Source: a virus
Reading direction: 5' to 3' (one strand)
Length of the DNA stretch: 64,000 nucleotides
Virus record (IMG/VR): IMGVR_UViG_3300020183_000052
Coordinates: 1 to 64,000 of that record
This document shows positions 1 to 13,400 of this stretch, one piece after another. The position numbers and the translations under genes are program-made. Position 1 is the first letter of the stretch. Each line of letters starts with the position of its first letter. Under the pieces are notes generated by a model. It saw nothing but the letters and a program-made list of their open reading frames with translations. It had not been told where the DNA came from and ran no database searches.

Positions 1-2
1 TA

Positions 3-3000
3 ACTGCTAGTGGGTTAAGAGATATAAAAACAGGATTTACTGGAATGCTCGAAGAACTGCAAGGTATAGCTAGAGGTAGAACACTAACATTTGAAGAGTC
101 TGATACGGTCAAAAAACTTCAACAACAAATAAATGCAATAGACGTAGCCTTAAGTAAACAAAATGAAGGTGACATTATAGCTAGAGTAAACCTTGGAATG
201 GGTCAAATAAAAGGTGAAGCTTTTATAATGTCAGACAGAATGGCCCAAAGATTTAGAGATCCTATTACTGGTCTTCTTCCACGAGTAATTACAGACATAA
301 CAAACCTAAAAGGTGAAGTTGGTTCCGATATTGTCAGAAACCTTTTGTTGGATGTTGGAGAAGAAAAGCCAGAAGTATTTAGTGATCCACTTATGTTTTT
401 GTATCATGAAGAATATTTTTCTCAATCAACATTTAGAAGAACACTGCAAGCAAATGCAGCTTCTGGATTAGCAAATGTTTCTGGATTTACTGAAACAGCA
501 GATATTCCTAGGGAAGTTTTAAGACAACTTGAAATGGATCTAGCAGATGAAGTAAGTACAGTGGTTCCAAGTACTAGGCACGCAGTTCCTGTACAAAGAC
601 TTGATCCAGTTTTTAGATCAGCTAATTTAAGAATGAAAAAAGAAGCTGAAGAAATTGTTTTAGCTTTGAGAGCAGGAGAAGATCCAAGAAATATACCAGC
701 ATTAATGAGAAGAGTTGCAGACCACTATATGTCTAAGGTTGTTAGATACAAAGGAAGACCAGATGTAGCAATGCCGACAGCACAAAGATTTGCTTTAAGA
801 ACTTTTGAGTCAGTAGCAGATATGGGTTCTGGCTTTCAGGGTTCTGTTAGGCATGGAATAGACCTGTCTCACTATGGCATGGCAGGATCAGTTTCGGATG
901 AAATAAATTTTCTTCAATTTAGAATAAAAGGTCATGACATGTTGTTGGCCGGTAGGGCTGCACGTTTGTATAAGAACTCTCTTGGTGGATTTGACTTGGA
1001 CGACAAGGGTATACCTCTTATGTCAACTTTTGTCGATACTTCAAAGAAAAAAAGATTAGCGTTTTTTACATTAAGGCAGCCAACATCTTTTCAAGAGTCT
1101 ATCGCTATGGTGGCAGACCTAACTGATGTAAGTACAATTCGTGCCTTATTTAAGGATAATCAAAGATTAATAAACGCAGTACATGATGATGCTTTTATTG
1201 GCGGCTTGGGTTATACAACTAGAAGCGGTGCAGTAAAAAAATTAAGAGAAATATTACCTTCCACAGGAAGAGGTGGACCTAGAAATGGTCGAATATCTGC
1301 ATCATTAGCGCGTCAGGTAGAGAATTTGGCCATTCAATTAATTGAATCAGATAGGGTTAATGGAACAGAACTTCCCGGTCTTACGTCCAGTCAGATAGCA
1401 CAAATGCTTATGACTCAAGACCCTAGCGTTTTAGGTCTTTCGTCAACAGTCAGGAGTGGATCAAAATTGTTCGAATTGATGAGAGAAGTAGGTTTAAATC
1501 CATCAAAAGAACCATCTCCATATTCTTCGGATACAGTTTTTCAAATATTTAGAAGAAAAGGCGAATCTAGAGTTCAAGGACAAATTATAGCCGCAGTAGA
1601 ATCTGAGCTGGGAATAACCTTTAGTGGAGACGCAGCAGCAAAAATGCAAGAGATAACAAATTTAATAGACAAAACAGGACCGCGATACGCCCAAGGAATG
1701 GAACACAGGGTTGCAACAGCTGTTAGAACTATTCTAGAAGATGTTCAAAGAGCAGCTGCAGAAACTACAGTTGAAGAATCAATTGGTCTTTTTATTAATA
1801 GACAAGCAGCATCAATATACAATCTACAGCATTCTAGAAGAATCATGGAACAGTCCGGTACTGCAACAGCCGAAGATATTGGCATACTAAGAAGAGCTTC
1901 AACAATATTTACTTTACCTGCCTCTGAAGCTGTTGACTTTAGTAAACAAATATCTCTTGAACAATTTTTGACAACACAAGGAGAAGCTTTATCAAGAATA
2001 AATACAGAAATGGGAATAGACCCCGAATCTGTATTAGAAACAATGGTAGCTTATTTTCAACACATGTCCACAAAAGAGGGAACCCCAATGCCCTCTGAAG
2101 ATCAAATTAGGAGAGCTTTATTGAATTTACCCGATGGAGCCCCAATGCCAGCACTTAGTTTGGATGCAGTCGGCAAGCAGATGTTGAAATCTTTTAAGTC
2201 AGTTGGAGTTATTAGAGCACAACAAATAGCGCAACAAGTTGCAACAACCGGTGCTGTAGATGTGGATTCTTTGTTTGGTCTTCAAAGAAGTCTTTTTGAA
2301 GGAGATTTTGCAAGAATAAGTGAATACGGCACAGATCAAACAGCAGCAGTTGATCAAGTATTATCGGGTTTGACAGAATACTTAAGAACAAAATCAGGCT
2401 TAACAACTCAACAGACAGCAGCAATTCAAAATCATATAGACGAACTTACGGCAGCTAGATCGTCTGGCACAGATTCAGAAGGTGCAACAAAACGAGTATT
2501 AGAAAGTCTTTACATGAGAGAAGGAACCGATGCCTATAGAAGGTTTGCTGACATGGATCAGATAGCAAGAGAGCTTCAGCAAATATATACAGCGGCAGAA
2601 GTAGAAAAATCAAAAGTAATTGCTGGAGCAAGAGAAAGATCGACTGCTCCTATAGCAACTGTTAAATCTAGGTTTAGAACAGAATCAAGAAACATAGTAT
2701 CAAACATAAGACAAGAAATAGATATAATAAAAACAAAATCATCTTCAATTAGGGCAGCAGGTAGAGACGTTGCCGTCTCAGAAGTTTATTCTTTAAGACA
2801 AGCAAGAATAGCTGCAGCAACAAAAGTTTTTGAAGGAGTTTCAGCAGCTCGAGCAGCAGCTCAAGCAGCTGGAGAGACATTTGGTGGAAGAGAAACTCTT
2901 GACGTTGTTGAATCTGTATTGGCAAATTTGATCAGACAGTTACCAGAAACTGAAGCAGAAGCTTTGTTGAGAACAGAAATTCTTAGCGAATCAGAAGACC

Positions 3001-3977
3001 TTACTGTAATGCAAGAGTTGTTTGGTGCAGCAAGAAGAAGAATGCTAGGAAAAGCACAAGCAGCAAGAACAGATATGGCTATGGCTTTAGATCCAAGAAT
3101 CCAAGGGGCTTATGATTTTGCATCAGATAGCAGGAGTCTTTTGAGCCAACATGTAAGGTCTGAACTTGGTGGAGCACTTCCAAGAAACTTAGAGGATGTA
3201 ACATCAGATCAAGCTGCTGGCATTATAAAAGGAATTAGAAAATATAGGAAAGCAGCTGGAACAGGAATAGACCCTGCAGAAAATGAAGCCTTGAGAATTC
3301 TTTCCGAGTTAATGGGACAAAGAAAACGAGATCGAGCAGTATTTCAAGCAGATGAAATGGCCAGAATTACTCCAGAAGCAGAAAATGCCTACAGGTATTA
3401 TTATGGTGGAAGAAGGATGGTTGACCAACAAGAAAACATTGCTGGAGATATTGCCTCTACAAGACTTCTTGGTTCGGGTGGTGGACCAATTGCCCCAGGA
3501 TCTGCAGAGGCAATAAGAACTTCAGTGGATGATGTTGTTCGTGCAGCTCCAGTAAGAACTGCATATAAAAGATTTGGAGAATCTTTGAGGTCAGGTGCAC
3601 TTGGAGAAGCCGTTAGAAATCCGTTAGTGCGCAGAGGCGCCATCGCGGCAGTTGCCTTAGCCGCTTTTGGTTTTATACACTCAGCTAGAAAAGATCATGC
3701 GGAATCCGACATCATGGGGCCACCACTACTCCCAGGCGGCAGTGCCTACGAAAAGGATTACCCCAGGACAATGGTTGAACCCTCTACCGATAAATACCAG
3801 GGTACCGCAGCGCCTGGGGCTCAGTATAGAATATACACAACTGGGTCGCAAGATGATTCAGAAAGATTAAGTTCAATGCTTCAAGGCGTTGTAGATGGGC
3901 CCATTAACAGTACTATGTATAATAGCCTTCCGCAACTAGGAAGAGATCCTTATTCTTCCGTTGCTTCAAGTTTTTAG
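3..3977 (+). CDS. Probable tape measure protein, C-terminal 1324 residues (5' end outside window)
   Basis: The reading frame is open to the left edge of the window, so the gene starts upstream; the first internal ATG at 45 is unlikely to be the real start. The product is long, largely helical, rich in Ala, Arg, Glu and Gln, and has one hydrophobic stretch near residue 1220 (around nt 3640-3680, AIAAVALAAFGFI) followed by a polar tail. I see no enzyme motif. The assignment comes from position: in contractile-tailed phages the tape measure gene lies just before the baseplate hub genes, which is what follows here. An internal virion or ejected protein is the alternative. It contains no in-frame CGG codon, although CGG occurs at least 17 times out of frame. 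Confidence 0.5.
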   Translation, partial: TASGLRDIKTGFTGMLEELQGIARGRTLTFEESDTVKKLQQQINAIDVALSKQNEGDIIARVNLGMGQIKGEAFIMSDRMAQRFRDPITGLLPRVITDITNLKGEVGSDIVRNLLLDVGEEKPEVFSDPLMFLYHEEYFSQSTFRRTLQANAASGLANVSGFTETADIPREVLRQLEMDLADEVSTVVPSTRHAVPVQRLDPVFRSANLRMKKEAEEIVLALRAGEDPRNIPALMRRVADHYMSKVVRYKGRPDVAMPTAQRFALRTFESVADMGSGFQGSVRHGIDLSHYGMAGSVSDEINFLQFRIKGHDMLLAGRAARLYKNSLGGFDLDDKGIPLMSTFVDTSKKKRLAFFTLRQPTSFQESIAMVADLTDVSTIRALFKDNQRLINAVHDDAFIGGLGYTTRSGAVKKLREILPSTGRGGPRNGRISASLARQVENLAIQLIESDRVNGTELPGLTSSQIAQMLMTQDPSVLGLSSTVRSGSKLFELMREVGLNPSKEPSPYSSDTVFQIFRRKGESRVQGQIIAAVESELGITFSGDAAAKMQEITNLIDKTGPRYAQGMEHRVATAVRTILEDVQRAAAETTVEESIGLFINRQAASIYNLQHSRRIMEQSGTATAEDIGILRRASTIFTLPASEAVDFSKQISLEQFLTTQGEALSRINTEMGIDPESVLETMVAYFQHMSTKEGTPMPSEDQIRRALLNLPDGAPMPALSLDAVGKQMLKSFKSVGVIRAQQIAQQVATTGAVDVDSLFGLQRSLFEGDFARISEYGTDQTAAVDQVLSGLTEYLRTKSGLTTQQTAAIQNHIDELTAARSSGTDSEGATKRVLESLYMREGTDAYRRFADMDQIARELQQIYTAAEVEKSKVIAGARERSTAPIATVKSRFRTESRNIVSNIRQEIDIIKTKSSSIRAAGRDVAVSEVYSLRQARIAAATKVFEGVSAARAAAQAAGETFGGRETLDVVESVLANLIRQLPETEAEALLRTEILSESEDLTVMQELFGAARRRMLGKAQAARTDMAMALDPRIQGAYDFASDSRSLLSQHVRSELGGALPRNLEDVTSDQAAGIIKGIRKYRKAAGTGIDPAENEALRILSELMGQRKRDRAVFQADEMARITPEAENAYRYYYGGRRMVDQQENIAGDIASTRLLGSGGGPIAPGSAEAIRTSVDDVVRAAPVRTAYKRFGESLRSGALGEAVRNPLVRRGAIAAVALAAFGFIHSARKDHAESDIMGPPLLPGGSAYEKDYPRTMVEPSTDKYQGTAAPGAQYRIYTTGSQDDSERLSSMLQGVVDGPINSTMYNSLPQLGRDPYSSVASSF

Positions 3978-3987
3978 GTATTAAAGT

Positions 3988-4444
3988 ATGATAGTCCGGT
4001 GCAGATAACCAAAACAGAAATTTGTCTGACGCTGCAGCTAAAAGAGTTGACACCAGTCCAAGGACAGCAACATCGAATAAGTACGCAGCCAGTGTAACTT
4101 CTAATATTAAAAAAGGCTCAGGGGTTTCTGGTTCTGTGACAAGTGCTTCAAAAACAAGTGTTGACTATCAAAAGCCTGATCCAGTTAAGGCATCTTTTGA
4201 GGGATTAGATAAATCTAAATCTGCCCATATTCAACCAGATGGAACTGGCTATTCAAGCAGATTGAATCAACAAGCAAGGTATACCGATAAAACAATCAAA
4301 AATTTTAATGGTTCAACAAATGGGATAAACTCACTTGCCAATTTTAAAAGACCTGGTATAATTACAAATTACAGTTCTAGTGCAGCAAAGAATTCTTCTA
4401 CATTTAGGCTCAACTCAATGCTTGACATCAATAAATTATTTTAG
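3988..4444 (+). CDS. Small low-complexity virion-region protein, read through +1 at CGG
   Basis: An ATG lies 10 bases after the previous stop, with AGG about 8 bases upstream. The fourth codon is CGG (3997). Read normally the frame ends three codons later at TAA, but a +1 shift at CGGT opens 148 further codons to the TAG at 4442. Without the shift the only start would be a TTG at 4022 that lacks a visible ribosome binding site. The merged product is 151 residues (457 bases minus one), rich in Ser, Thr, Lys and Asn, with no recognisable domain. It sits between the probable tape measure and hub genes, where myoviruses often encode small tail-tube or baseplate proteins. Function unknown. Confidence 0.65.
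3997..4000 (+). other. CGGT +1 frameshift site 1
   Basis: In-frame CGG at codon 4, preceded by GTC and followed in the new frame by GCA GAT. The shift joins a short ATG-led start with good spacing to the long open frame. Confidence 0.8.
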
Positions 4445-4450
4445 GAAATT

Positions 4451-7400
4451 ATGGTAGACAGACCAAGTACACAGCAAACTTATTCTGATTCTGACTTAGC
4501 TCCAATTACTGACCTTATTAATATATCTCAACAGAGGGGGCGTTGGAGCAAAATAGCAGGCTGGACCTCAAATGTAATTAATAACGCTGTCAACGCTACG
4601 GTAGACGTTGTTGATGCAGCAATTGGCGGAGTTGGTTTATCGGGTCATAATTTAAATATTGAATGGGGACAAGATCATTCTGGTAGAGGAATAGAGCATT
4701 CATATAATAAACTTCTTGCTTTCAATAAAACAGCTGTCGGCAATGATGAAAATTTAGCAGAAGCAATTTTAACAAAATTAAAAAATTCTGGATTGTTAGA
4801 ATTAGCAGAAATGGCCGGACGGAATACAAGAATTTGCCAGAGCGCGTTTTGCTTCCGTAAAAAACTTGAGAGAATCTGCAGCAGAAAGAGATGAAAAAGG
4901 AAACTTTAAATATCTTAAAGCTGACAGAGATATATTTTGGCAAGATAAATTAATAGAAGTAAAGAACTTTTTTGTGCAAGACCCACTTGCACTGGCAACT
5001 ATATATAAATATATGCCCGGCTTATTTAATTTATTTACAACAGCGCTAGCTGCTACTTCCGATTATGGATATTCAGAAGAAGACGCTCTTAATAACCAAA
5101 GACAAATTATTACCGAAATGTTTAGGTCTTTTGGAACAGATAAAGATGGAAAAGCTGTTTTTAAGCCTGTTTGGGCAGTAGACAACTTTATAACTGCACA
5201 AAAAATAGAGCAGGCTATTAAAAAAATAGGTTTTCCAACAGGAACTCCACCTGTATCTCCAGATGTTTTTCACTTAAGAATAGGTGCATCTAATTTTTAT
5301 GTACCGCCGCTTTCAATATCCGTAAACACCGGCTATAAAACTGGAAGCTTAACAGGTGGGGCAATTAGGCAAAAAGCTTCTCCAAAATTTAATTCTGGAT
5401 ACAAAGAAACCTCAATAGCAATAAAGTTGTTTTTTCCAAACTATGAAGAAATATGGGGAATATCTGCGCAAGACGCAGCAACAATGAATTTAAGATCTAA
5501 TATAAAAATAGACTTCCTAAACAAAAAAGATCAACAAAGGATAGACAAGTTTTTATCTTCATTAAGGGGACTCATAGCAGCTTTCAAGTATGCCCCAATT
5601 CTTCCCATAAGAAACCATTACATAAATCAGGTTTTTGGTATTACTGGAGTAACCTTAATGTCAATGTCGATTTCAACAGTTCCCAATTTTCCTTTTGCGG
5701 TTTCGGTAGATTTACAATTAGCTGCTTTTAACCACAGGCCATTTTTGCCTATGATTAAAGACTTCAATCAAGCTATTGATTGGTCAAAATTTAGATTTTA
5801 CATGGGAAGAGCAGCTATGGCTATATCGGAGTCTGCCGGAGAAGAATTTTTAATTACGTCTTCAGACAATAAGCCAGAGCAAACTCCAGACTCAATGCTA
5901 GACAGAGTTACTAGCCCTATCTATAAAAATCAAAGCGATTTAGTTCTTGGAACAAATGTTTATGAAGAATGGGTTAATGGCAATAATATAGTTTTTTACA
6001 TTCCAGAACAAGTTCAGTCAAAAGTTTTTGCTCCAGACACTTCCTCTTTTAGAACAAGTGAAGAAAGAAATTTAACAGATCTTGGCAGAGCTTTTTGGGA
6101 AAGGTGGCTAAGCAGAATAGGTATAGATATTTCTGAAGCGGCTTTATATAGAAAATTGGATACTGTTGTTTCTTTGTCAAGAGAAAATACTTTTACTCAG
6201 ACAGATAGAAAACAAGTGGAATCTGTAGTTAATATAGTTTTGGCAGGAGCAAATAGTTCCAATATAGGCGACAAGCTTTACGCAGCAGCAGCACAGCAGT
6301 ATGTCAGTGAAAATAATATAACAAGCTCACAAATCTACGACTATATATTAAATCCAAAATCACCAAATGAACTTGAAAGTCCAGCAGGATTAACTGAAAA
6401 AATTAAAAATGACAAATGGACAATTTGGAACAAAACTAGAAATTCAAAGAGTTATATATACGATCAAATAGAAAAAATTGCTATTAAAGCAGGTAAAAAA
6501 GCAAGACCTGCAATAACGGATACAAAATCAGATCAATTCAAAAAACTCAAGCAGCAAATACAAAAAAGATTTATAGACGCATTTAATGTGACATTGTATG
6601 ATAGAGTCTTTTCTGACGAGGGAATAAAGGGCATATTTGAAGCAGAGGCCCTTAAAAAGGGTGGAACTTTTACCATAAAAGAATGGGAAGTTCCAATGAT
6701 GAAAGTTAATCTTGATGCAAAGTCTGTCATAGTCAATTCTGTCGCTGTAACAATGTCCAATAATATGGCCAAGCTTCAATTGCAGATGCAAGATGAAGCG
6801 ACATATCAATACATAGGTTCTAATGACTCTTATGTCTCTATTTCGATGACGGTATTTGGAGAAAAAGAACTTAGCAAGTTGACGCGAATGCTTGAGTTTT
6901 TAAGCGGACTTGCTAGATTAGAGCAAGCTGCCGGCGTCATAGGGTTCATGGGCATAAAGAATGTTTTGTCTGCTTTGTGTGGAATTAAATATGTAGTACC
7001 AATGACGTATAATGTTGATACAATACCTGGTTATCCACATGTTTACAGCGTCCAAATGACTTTTGTTGACTTTGATATTTTTCAACAAAAAAGAGAAAGT
7101 ATCAGCTCAGAAACGCAGATTGCTCTCATTAAAGAATTTGGAACAAAGAAAAATCCATTCTTAAGATTAAAACAAAATTGGTCATCAATAAATGCGTATC
7201 CCGACATGCCGCTTGCAATTAAGGACGATAAAACTGGACAATACATTGGGTCTTTGGATCCTGATTTTTACTTTAGATCTTTTGAAATGTTTGACAAAGA
7301 TGTTGTAAATAGCGTTATAGAGCCGAGCAGCTTTAACATTCCTGCCGTCACTGAAGCTGGAACTGCTGCCATCAAAAAGACTATGGCAGAAAAAAAACAA

Positions 7401-10400
7401 GACTATTTATCACTGGTTAACTCCGTTAAAGAGTTGATGATAAATAACAATGGAAACTTAGAAATTGTAAAAGATTTTTTAATTAAAGAAAAAAATATGT
7501 CTGCATACGATGCAATGAACATATTTAGAATAGCTATATACGACAATAATAATGAAAGCTTAATCGAGCAGAGCTATCTTGGCTCAGCTGGAACTCTTGC
7601 TGGAAAAACTCCAACATTGTGGAAAGATATGGTTGAAAATTTTAGAGATGATAATGAAATTCTTTACAATTTTGAAGACATAAATTTTAGCACTAAATAT
7701 GGAGAAATAAGGATAGATCAACTATTGGGTGGAGTAAATGCTCAAGTTGAAAGGTTCAACAAATTGGTATCAGCATCGATACAAAAGTCTGAAACAAGAG
7801 AGCTTCCATCCTTTGACCCAGATGACGCAGAGCACTATGGCATACTTCATTATATTCCAGCAGCTGATTCAGCATCTGTCGGAAAAATACCAGCTATATA
7901 TCAAACTCCTGATGGTGGATATATTTTTGGTTATTCTGACAATGAGGATGGCAGATTTTATTTATCAGAAGACAACCTTCAACGTGATATGCAAACTGGA
8001 AAAGTTTTGTCTACTACAACAATTGGAATAACAGATCCATCAACGGCAGACAAAGATCCTCAAGCTGCTCATACTGGAATACCTGGAGCAAAATCAATTG
8101 ATCAATATCAGATAGCATATGGGAATTCTGACACAGAAAAAATGCAGGCCGTTTCTGCGGGCAGCAAGCAACAAAATGTTGCCAGGCACTGGGAAAAGAT
8201 GATGATGGACACAGAGTACAGGGATCTCTCTGGAAGAATGATAAGAGCTTATCCAACTTATCTTTTGTGGTTAATAGATGATTCTAACTTCTTTGCAGGA
8301 GTCAAACTGTTTGATAACTTTTATGGATTACAATCTGTTATAGATTTTTCTTTAGCTCAATCAGAAGATGTATTGGGAGATACTTTGGTTCTTAGATTGT
8401 CAAATACGTATTCTAAACTAAGTAAACCATTAAAAACAGTTTCATCTTTAGTTTCTGACGGTCAAATAATGAATACGGAAACAATTTCTAACTTAACGCG
8501 AAACACTTCCTTAATCATTGATAAGATCCTGCAGACTTCAATGAACATAAGATCAAATATGAGTTCTTCATATGTAACTCAAATAGGCAATATGAGAATT
8601 AAGCCTGGCGTAAGAGTACATTTAAGAGCTGGATATGGGTCTAATCCAAATTCTCTTCAAACTATTTTTAACGGAATAATAACAGAAGTTGAAAATGGAG
8701 AAATTGTTACAATAATAGCACAATCTGACGCAATAGAGTTGTCTCCCATAATAAACTCAATAAACAAAAAAGGAGACAGTGGCAAGATTGACGGTGGAGC
8801 AGACACTGGATTGTGGATGTCGGAACCAAGAGATTTAATGATACGACTCTTGTCCATGGGCTCTTCTAGAACAAGAGAGGCTTTTGCTAATGCAACTAGA
8901 GGAGCGGTCTTTTCTGAAAATAAATTTGGAATTAGACATTTTGGCAGTATTCTTTATGAGCCATTAACAGAAGCCGAAAAACAAAGGTCAACTCAATACA
9001 GACAGTCAATAACCAATGCGTTCAATGCTGTGGGCAACAACCCAATTACCGGTTCTTCCGGTCTTGCATGGAACAGCGCAGTAAACATTTTGACTGGCGG
9101 AATGCAATTTGGGGCAAATGTAGCCCTTGGTGGAGCTCTGCCAAATAAGTATATGGGCCTACAGAGCGCAGGAGGTTCTGTAAGAACTCCAGTTTTAGGA
9201 GCAATGCAATCAATGTGGGCAAATTTTAGTTCTCAAAGAGATTTGGAAATATTCAAAAGAAACATTTATCCAGGAAACGGAATTGGTGTTGCGCAGTTTT
9301 TGGGTGGTGACATAGATGACGGTTGGACAACATTGGCAACTATTGATGAAAAGAAACTTCTTGACGAGAAGTTTGGTTATCTTGAAAGAATGTCCGGCCA
9401 AAATTGGAGCACTCTTACAGTAGAATCAGGCCTAGGAAATGCAGACGCCTCATATGCCCTAGAGGCTCGTCAAAATAATTTTCTTTCAGTAAAAGATGCC
9501 GAAAAAAAAGCCAGCGAGGCTACAGGGGGTCTGGAATACATGGCAAATGCGGGCTCAAAGCTAGTTGTAGCTGCGACGATAAACCCAGCAGCTGCAGGTT
9601 TCGCTACAGGTGTATTTTTGGGAAAGGGGCTACTAAAAGTTTTGGGCAGCAGAGGTGCAAAAAGTATTTTTGGTGCCATGGGACTGGTTAATAACGTAGA
9701 TGATGATATGTATGATGAAGTTTCTTTTAGGGCACAAACATATATGAGATCTGTTTGGGACATGTTTCAAATTTGCGCAAAGCTGCTTCCAAATTACATA
9801 GTTGCAATAAGACCATTTGAAGAAAGGTCTACAATATTTTATGGAAAACCACATTGGCTATATACTTCTGGTGTGGTTCCGATTTCTACAGGTTTTCCAT
9901 CTGAAGAACAGGCACAAAATGAAGGGGTTAATACTCCTGGTTATATCAAGGCAGAGAGCGAATTAAAAGAAATATTAAATTCAATCAACAGAGAAACAAG
10001 CCCGCTAGGGGATGCAGCTGCAGCCCTTAAGTTGAAAGAATCATCCTTTTCCGAGGATTTTGCCTCCTTTGCGCAATCTATGACAGAATTCAGTGGTGTG
10101 TTTAGAGCTGGCGGATCAGATAAAGGTTTGCAAGGCCAGATCATTGACTTTGATGACGAAGAAAGATTAACGTATAGAGGATTTGGCGGAATTGTATCTA
10201 AAATACCTGTAGCAAAAGGTAAAGTCCAGGTTGGTTTCCATCTGCCTTTTGGTAAAACCGGAATATATTCAGATATTCAAGCAGACCATAAGCAGATAAG
10301 TCAACTGCCATTTAGATATAGATATCCATTTTTTACCAATAGAGTTACTGGAACATTAGCTTCATTAGATTTTGATAGAATAATTAAAGCAAATAGAACC

Positions 10401-13400
10401 GATACTGGATCAGCTGATGCGTTTGACCCAAGCGTTGTTCAAAACATAGTTGAAATTGGTCTTTTGGAAAGATCTGTTTTAACTCCAGACGGAAAAGGAA
10501 AAAGTAATGATACAGCTTTAATTTCAAAAAAATCAGATGGAACAAAAAGTTTAGATTTTAATTTTTCTTTTGCGGCAAAAATGTCTCAATTTGGATTAGA
10601 TGAAATAATGAAAATTTCTGCTGCCTTTGATCCCTCTGGATTAAATACTAGCAACATAGCAGGAAGACAAGCAAGCCAGACGGTGATGATGCCGCTTCCT
10701 GTTATAAATTTGCAGGCTGGAGATTTAGTTGTCAAACAATCGGGAATTGAACTAAAGGCAGAATATGCAGAATATTTTGAATTAGATCCAGCTTATGAAG
10801 ATTCTGGCATATACGGAAACGGGTGGGGAGCAGTGGATTTCTCCGACTGGGGAATGCCTAAGGACGCAGATCACGAACAATTCTACATTGCCATGAGATG
10901 GCCATATAAAATGAGTGATTCTTCTAAATATTCACCAGGGCAATACACTCACAAGAATAACACTTTTAAGAAAAGATATAATTTATCTGAAGATGATTTA
11001 TGTGGAACGGTTAATGATTACAAGCAGAGAAGAGTTTTAATTTACAATGAAAAAACCCAACAAGCTGTTGTATGCGCGCCAGCCTACTTTTTGTGGGGAC
11101 AAACAGAAGCAGATGATGGAGGTGTAATTGACGCAATTGTTTCGCCAGACGCTGCATACTTTTTGGGATTGTTGGTAAATCCAGAAAATGGAAGAGTTAT
11201 TTATCCAGGTGAAAATCTTTCAAATCTCTACAAAGATGGAGACTCAACTCTTGTTTTTAATGAAGATAAACAATACGAAAAAATAGGTGGAGTAGAAATG
11301 AATCTGCAAGAATGTAGATTTACTTTTGTCCCAGACTCAACGCCGTTGGGTGTTGTAACCAGCACAGTAAATCCAGCAATGAGGTTTTTTCTTCAAGGTT
11401 CAGAAGGGTCAGATGCAAGAACGACCACTGCACCTTTTATAAATCCTTATCCCTTTGCGGATCCGAATAAAAAATATTTGGCTACTGATAGCCCACTGCT
11501 GGTGGGTTTTGGAAATTTTAAATATAATAAATCAAAAGATTTAACTACTCTAACTCCGCAAACTCAAATTGTAATCACGGATACATTAGAAAATCAGTAT
11601 CTTCCAGCAATTAGGAATGAAGTCATAAAAAGCGGTAACTACGGAACGATCAGAGCTATAGAGTATTCGGAGTCAGCAAATCATGTTGGTCAAAAATATC
11701 AATATTCAACCGCTGAAGGTGTTTCTTTAAGAACCTTAAAGGAATCACAACTTTTTCTAAGAAATGGAGGAAACTACTCTAGGTATTTTCATGAACTGCA
11801 GTTTGGGGACTTCAGTCAACTTAAGCAAGATAATTTAATAGATAAAAGAGAAGAAGATAAAACATCCAATCAAATTGATAAAAATTTTGCAGGTATTTAT
11901 GATCCACTGGACATTGTTTCTATTCAAGCTAGAGCTTTTTATGATGAAAGATTTGATTCAAACATACAAGTAATAGCAGGAAATGGCAGGACTATTGAAG
12001 AGGCTCAAGAAATATGGGATCAATTTAGATGGGGATATCATAATTATACTTCTGTAAAAGATATTTTTAGACAGCTGTACAATTTAGACCCAGATGATGA
12101 AAAAGAATCTAGTGATCCGTTATTTTTAGCCATTAGAGGAGAATCAGATTCAATAATTCAAAATTTTCAAGTTGGAAACTCTAAAGAATTTTCTACTCTT
12201 CTTGGATCAGATTGGATTAATGAACAGTCACAATCACCAGATAGACAAGCAGCGATAGATGTTGCAATGAAAGAATATATTAATTCAGGTTTTGATGGAT
12301 TTGATGAAAATTTAAAAATTAAATTTAATCAAGACAAAGGTTTGACAGATGTATTTAATGCCCTAATACAAAAAAAGATATCAAAAGTACAATCTTTAGT
12401 CAAAGATTATATAAAACTATATCTTTTTTTCAAGGCACAAGATGAAAGCGCAAGTGCGTCATCAAATCCAAATGCATCAAGCAGTTTGCAATATTCGCCA
12501 ACTACTAGATTTCCTGACATTAGTGAAGAGGATGTCAATGAATATTTATCTTGGATAAAAAGCCCAAAACAATTATTTCTTTTAATGGTTGGTATTTTTA
12601 GGCACAAGCTGTGGTCAGATCCATATTCTAGAGCCTGGGTTGTGATAAGACCAGACAAGAAGAGAAGTGGAGATGTTGCAGCAAAGATAGGAACTGTAGC
12701 CGGTGGCGTTGGTGGTCTTTTTCTTCCGGTTCCGGGTGGTCTTGGGGTAGGGGCCGTTACAGGAAATCTAGTAGGTGGAGCTTTGGGATCTGTATTTGGC
12801 GGTCCAGATGAACACGCAAAGTGGAGCTTTAGGCCATTTGATAAGGTTTGGCAAGCTTTTATTGATTATGAGTCACAAATATCTGTTAGCGATTCAGCGT
12901 TTAAGAACTTCTTGCAAAAGAATGCAAAAGAGGGAAATAGTTCCTCAAACTGGATTACAGGCATGAAATCAGACGTTGTTTCTCATTGGGACAAAAACAT
13001 AGGTCCAATTTTAAGCTCATTTAAAACAGCTCTTGGCGGAATGCTAAACATGTTCCAACTTTCAATGCAGCAGATGGGTTATGGTTTATCCCAACTTGAA
13101 AACTTTACTCGACAAGCAAATATCCTTAACAAGGCATACAACGACTCAATATATTACTCAATGGGTAGGCCCGGAAGTTTATTGAGAGCAGTAGATAATC
13201 CCTTTACGAGAGAATATGGCGAACCTGTTGTAGAAGTTAGAGAGCCATTCCAAAGGATGCACTACCTAAGTTCATTCTCTCATATTCTTTCTAATAATAT
13301 TAAAGAAAATATTAGCGGGGTTGCAACACAAATAACAGCTGTTTCTGATGGTAAATATCCCGTTACTGTTGCTTTGGACAAAGCTGCTCCACCAGAAAGG

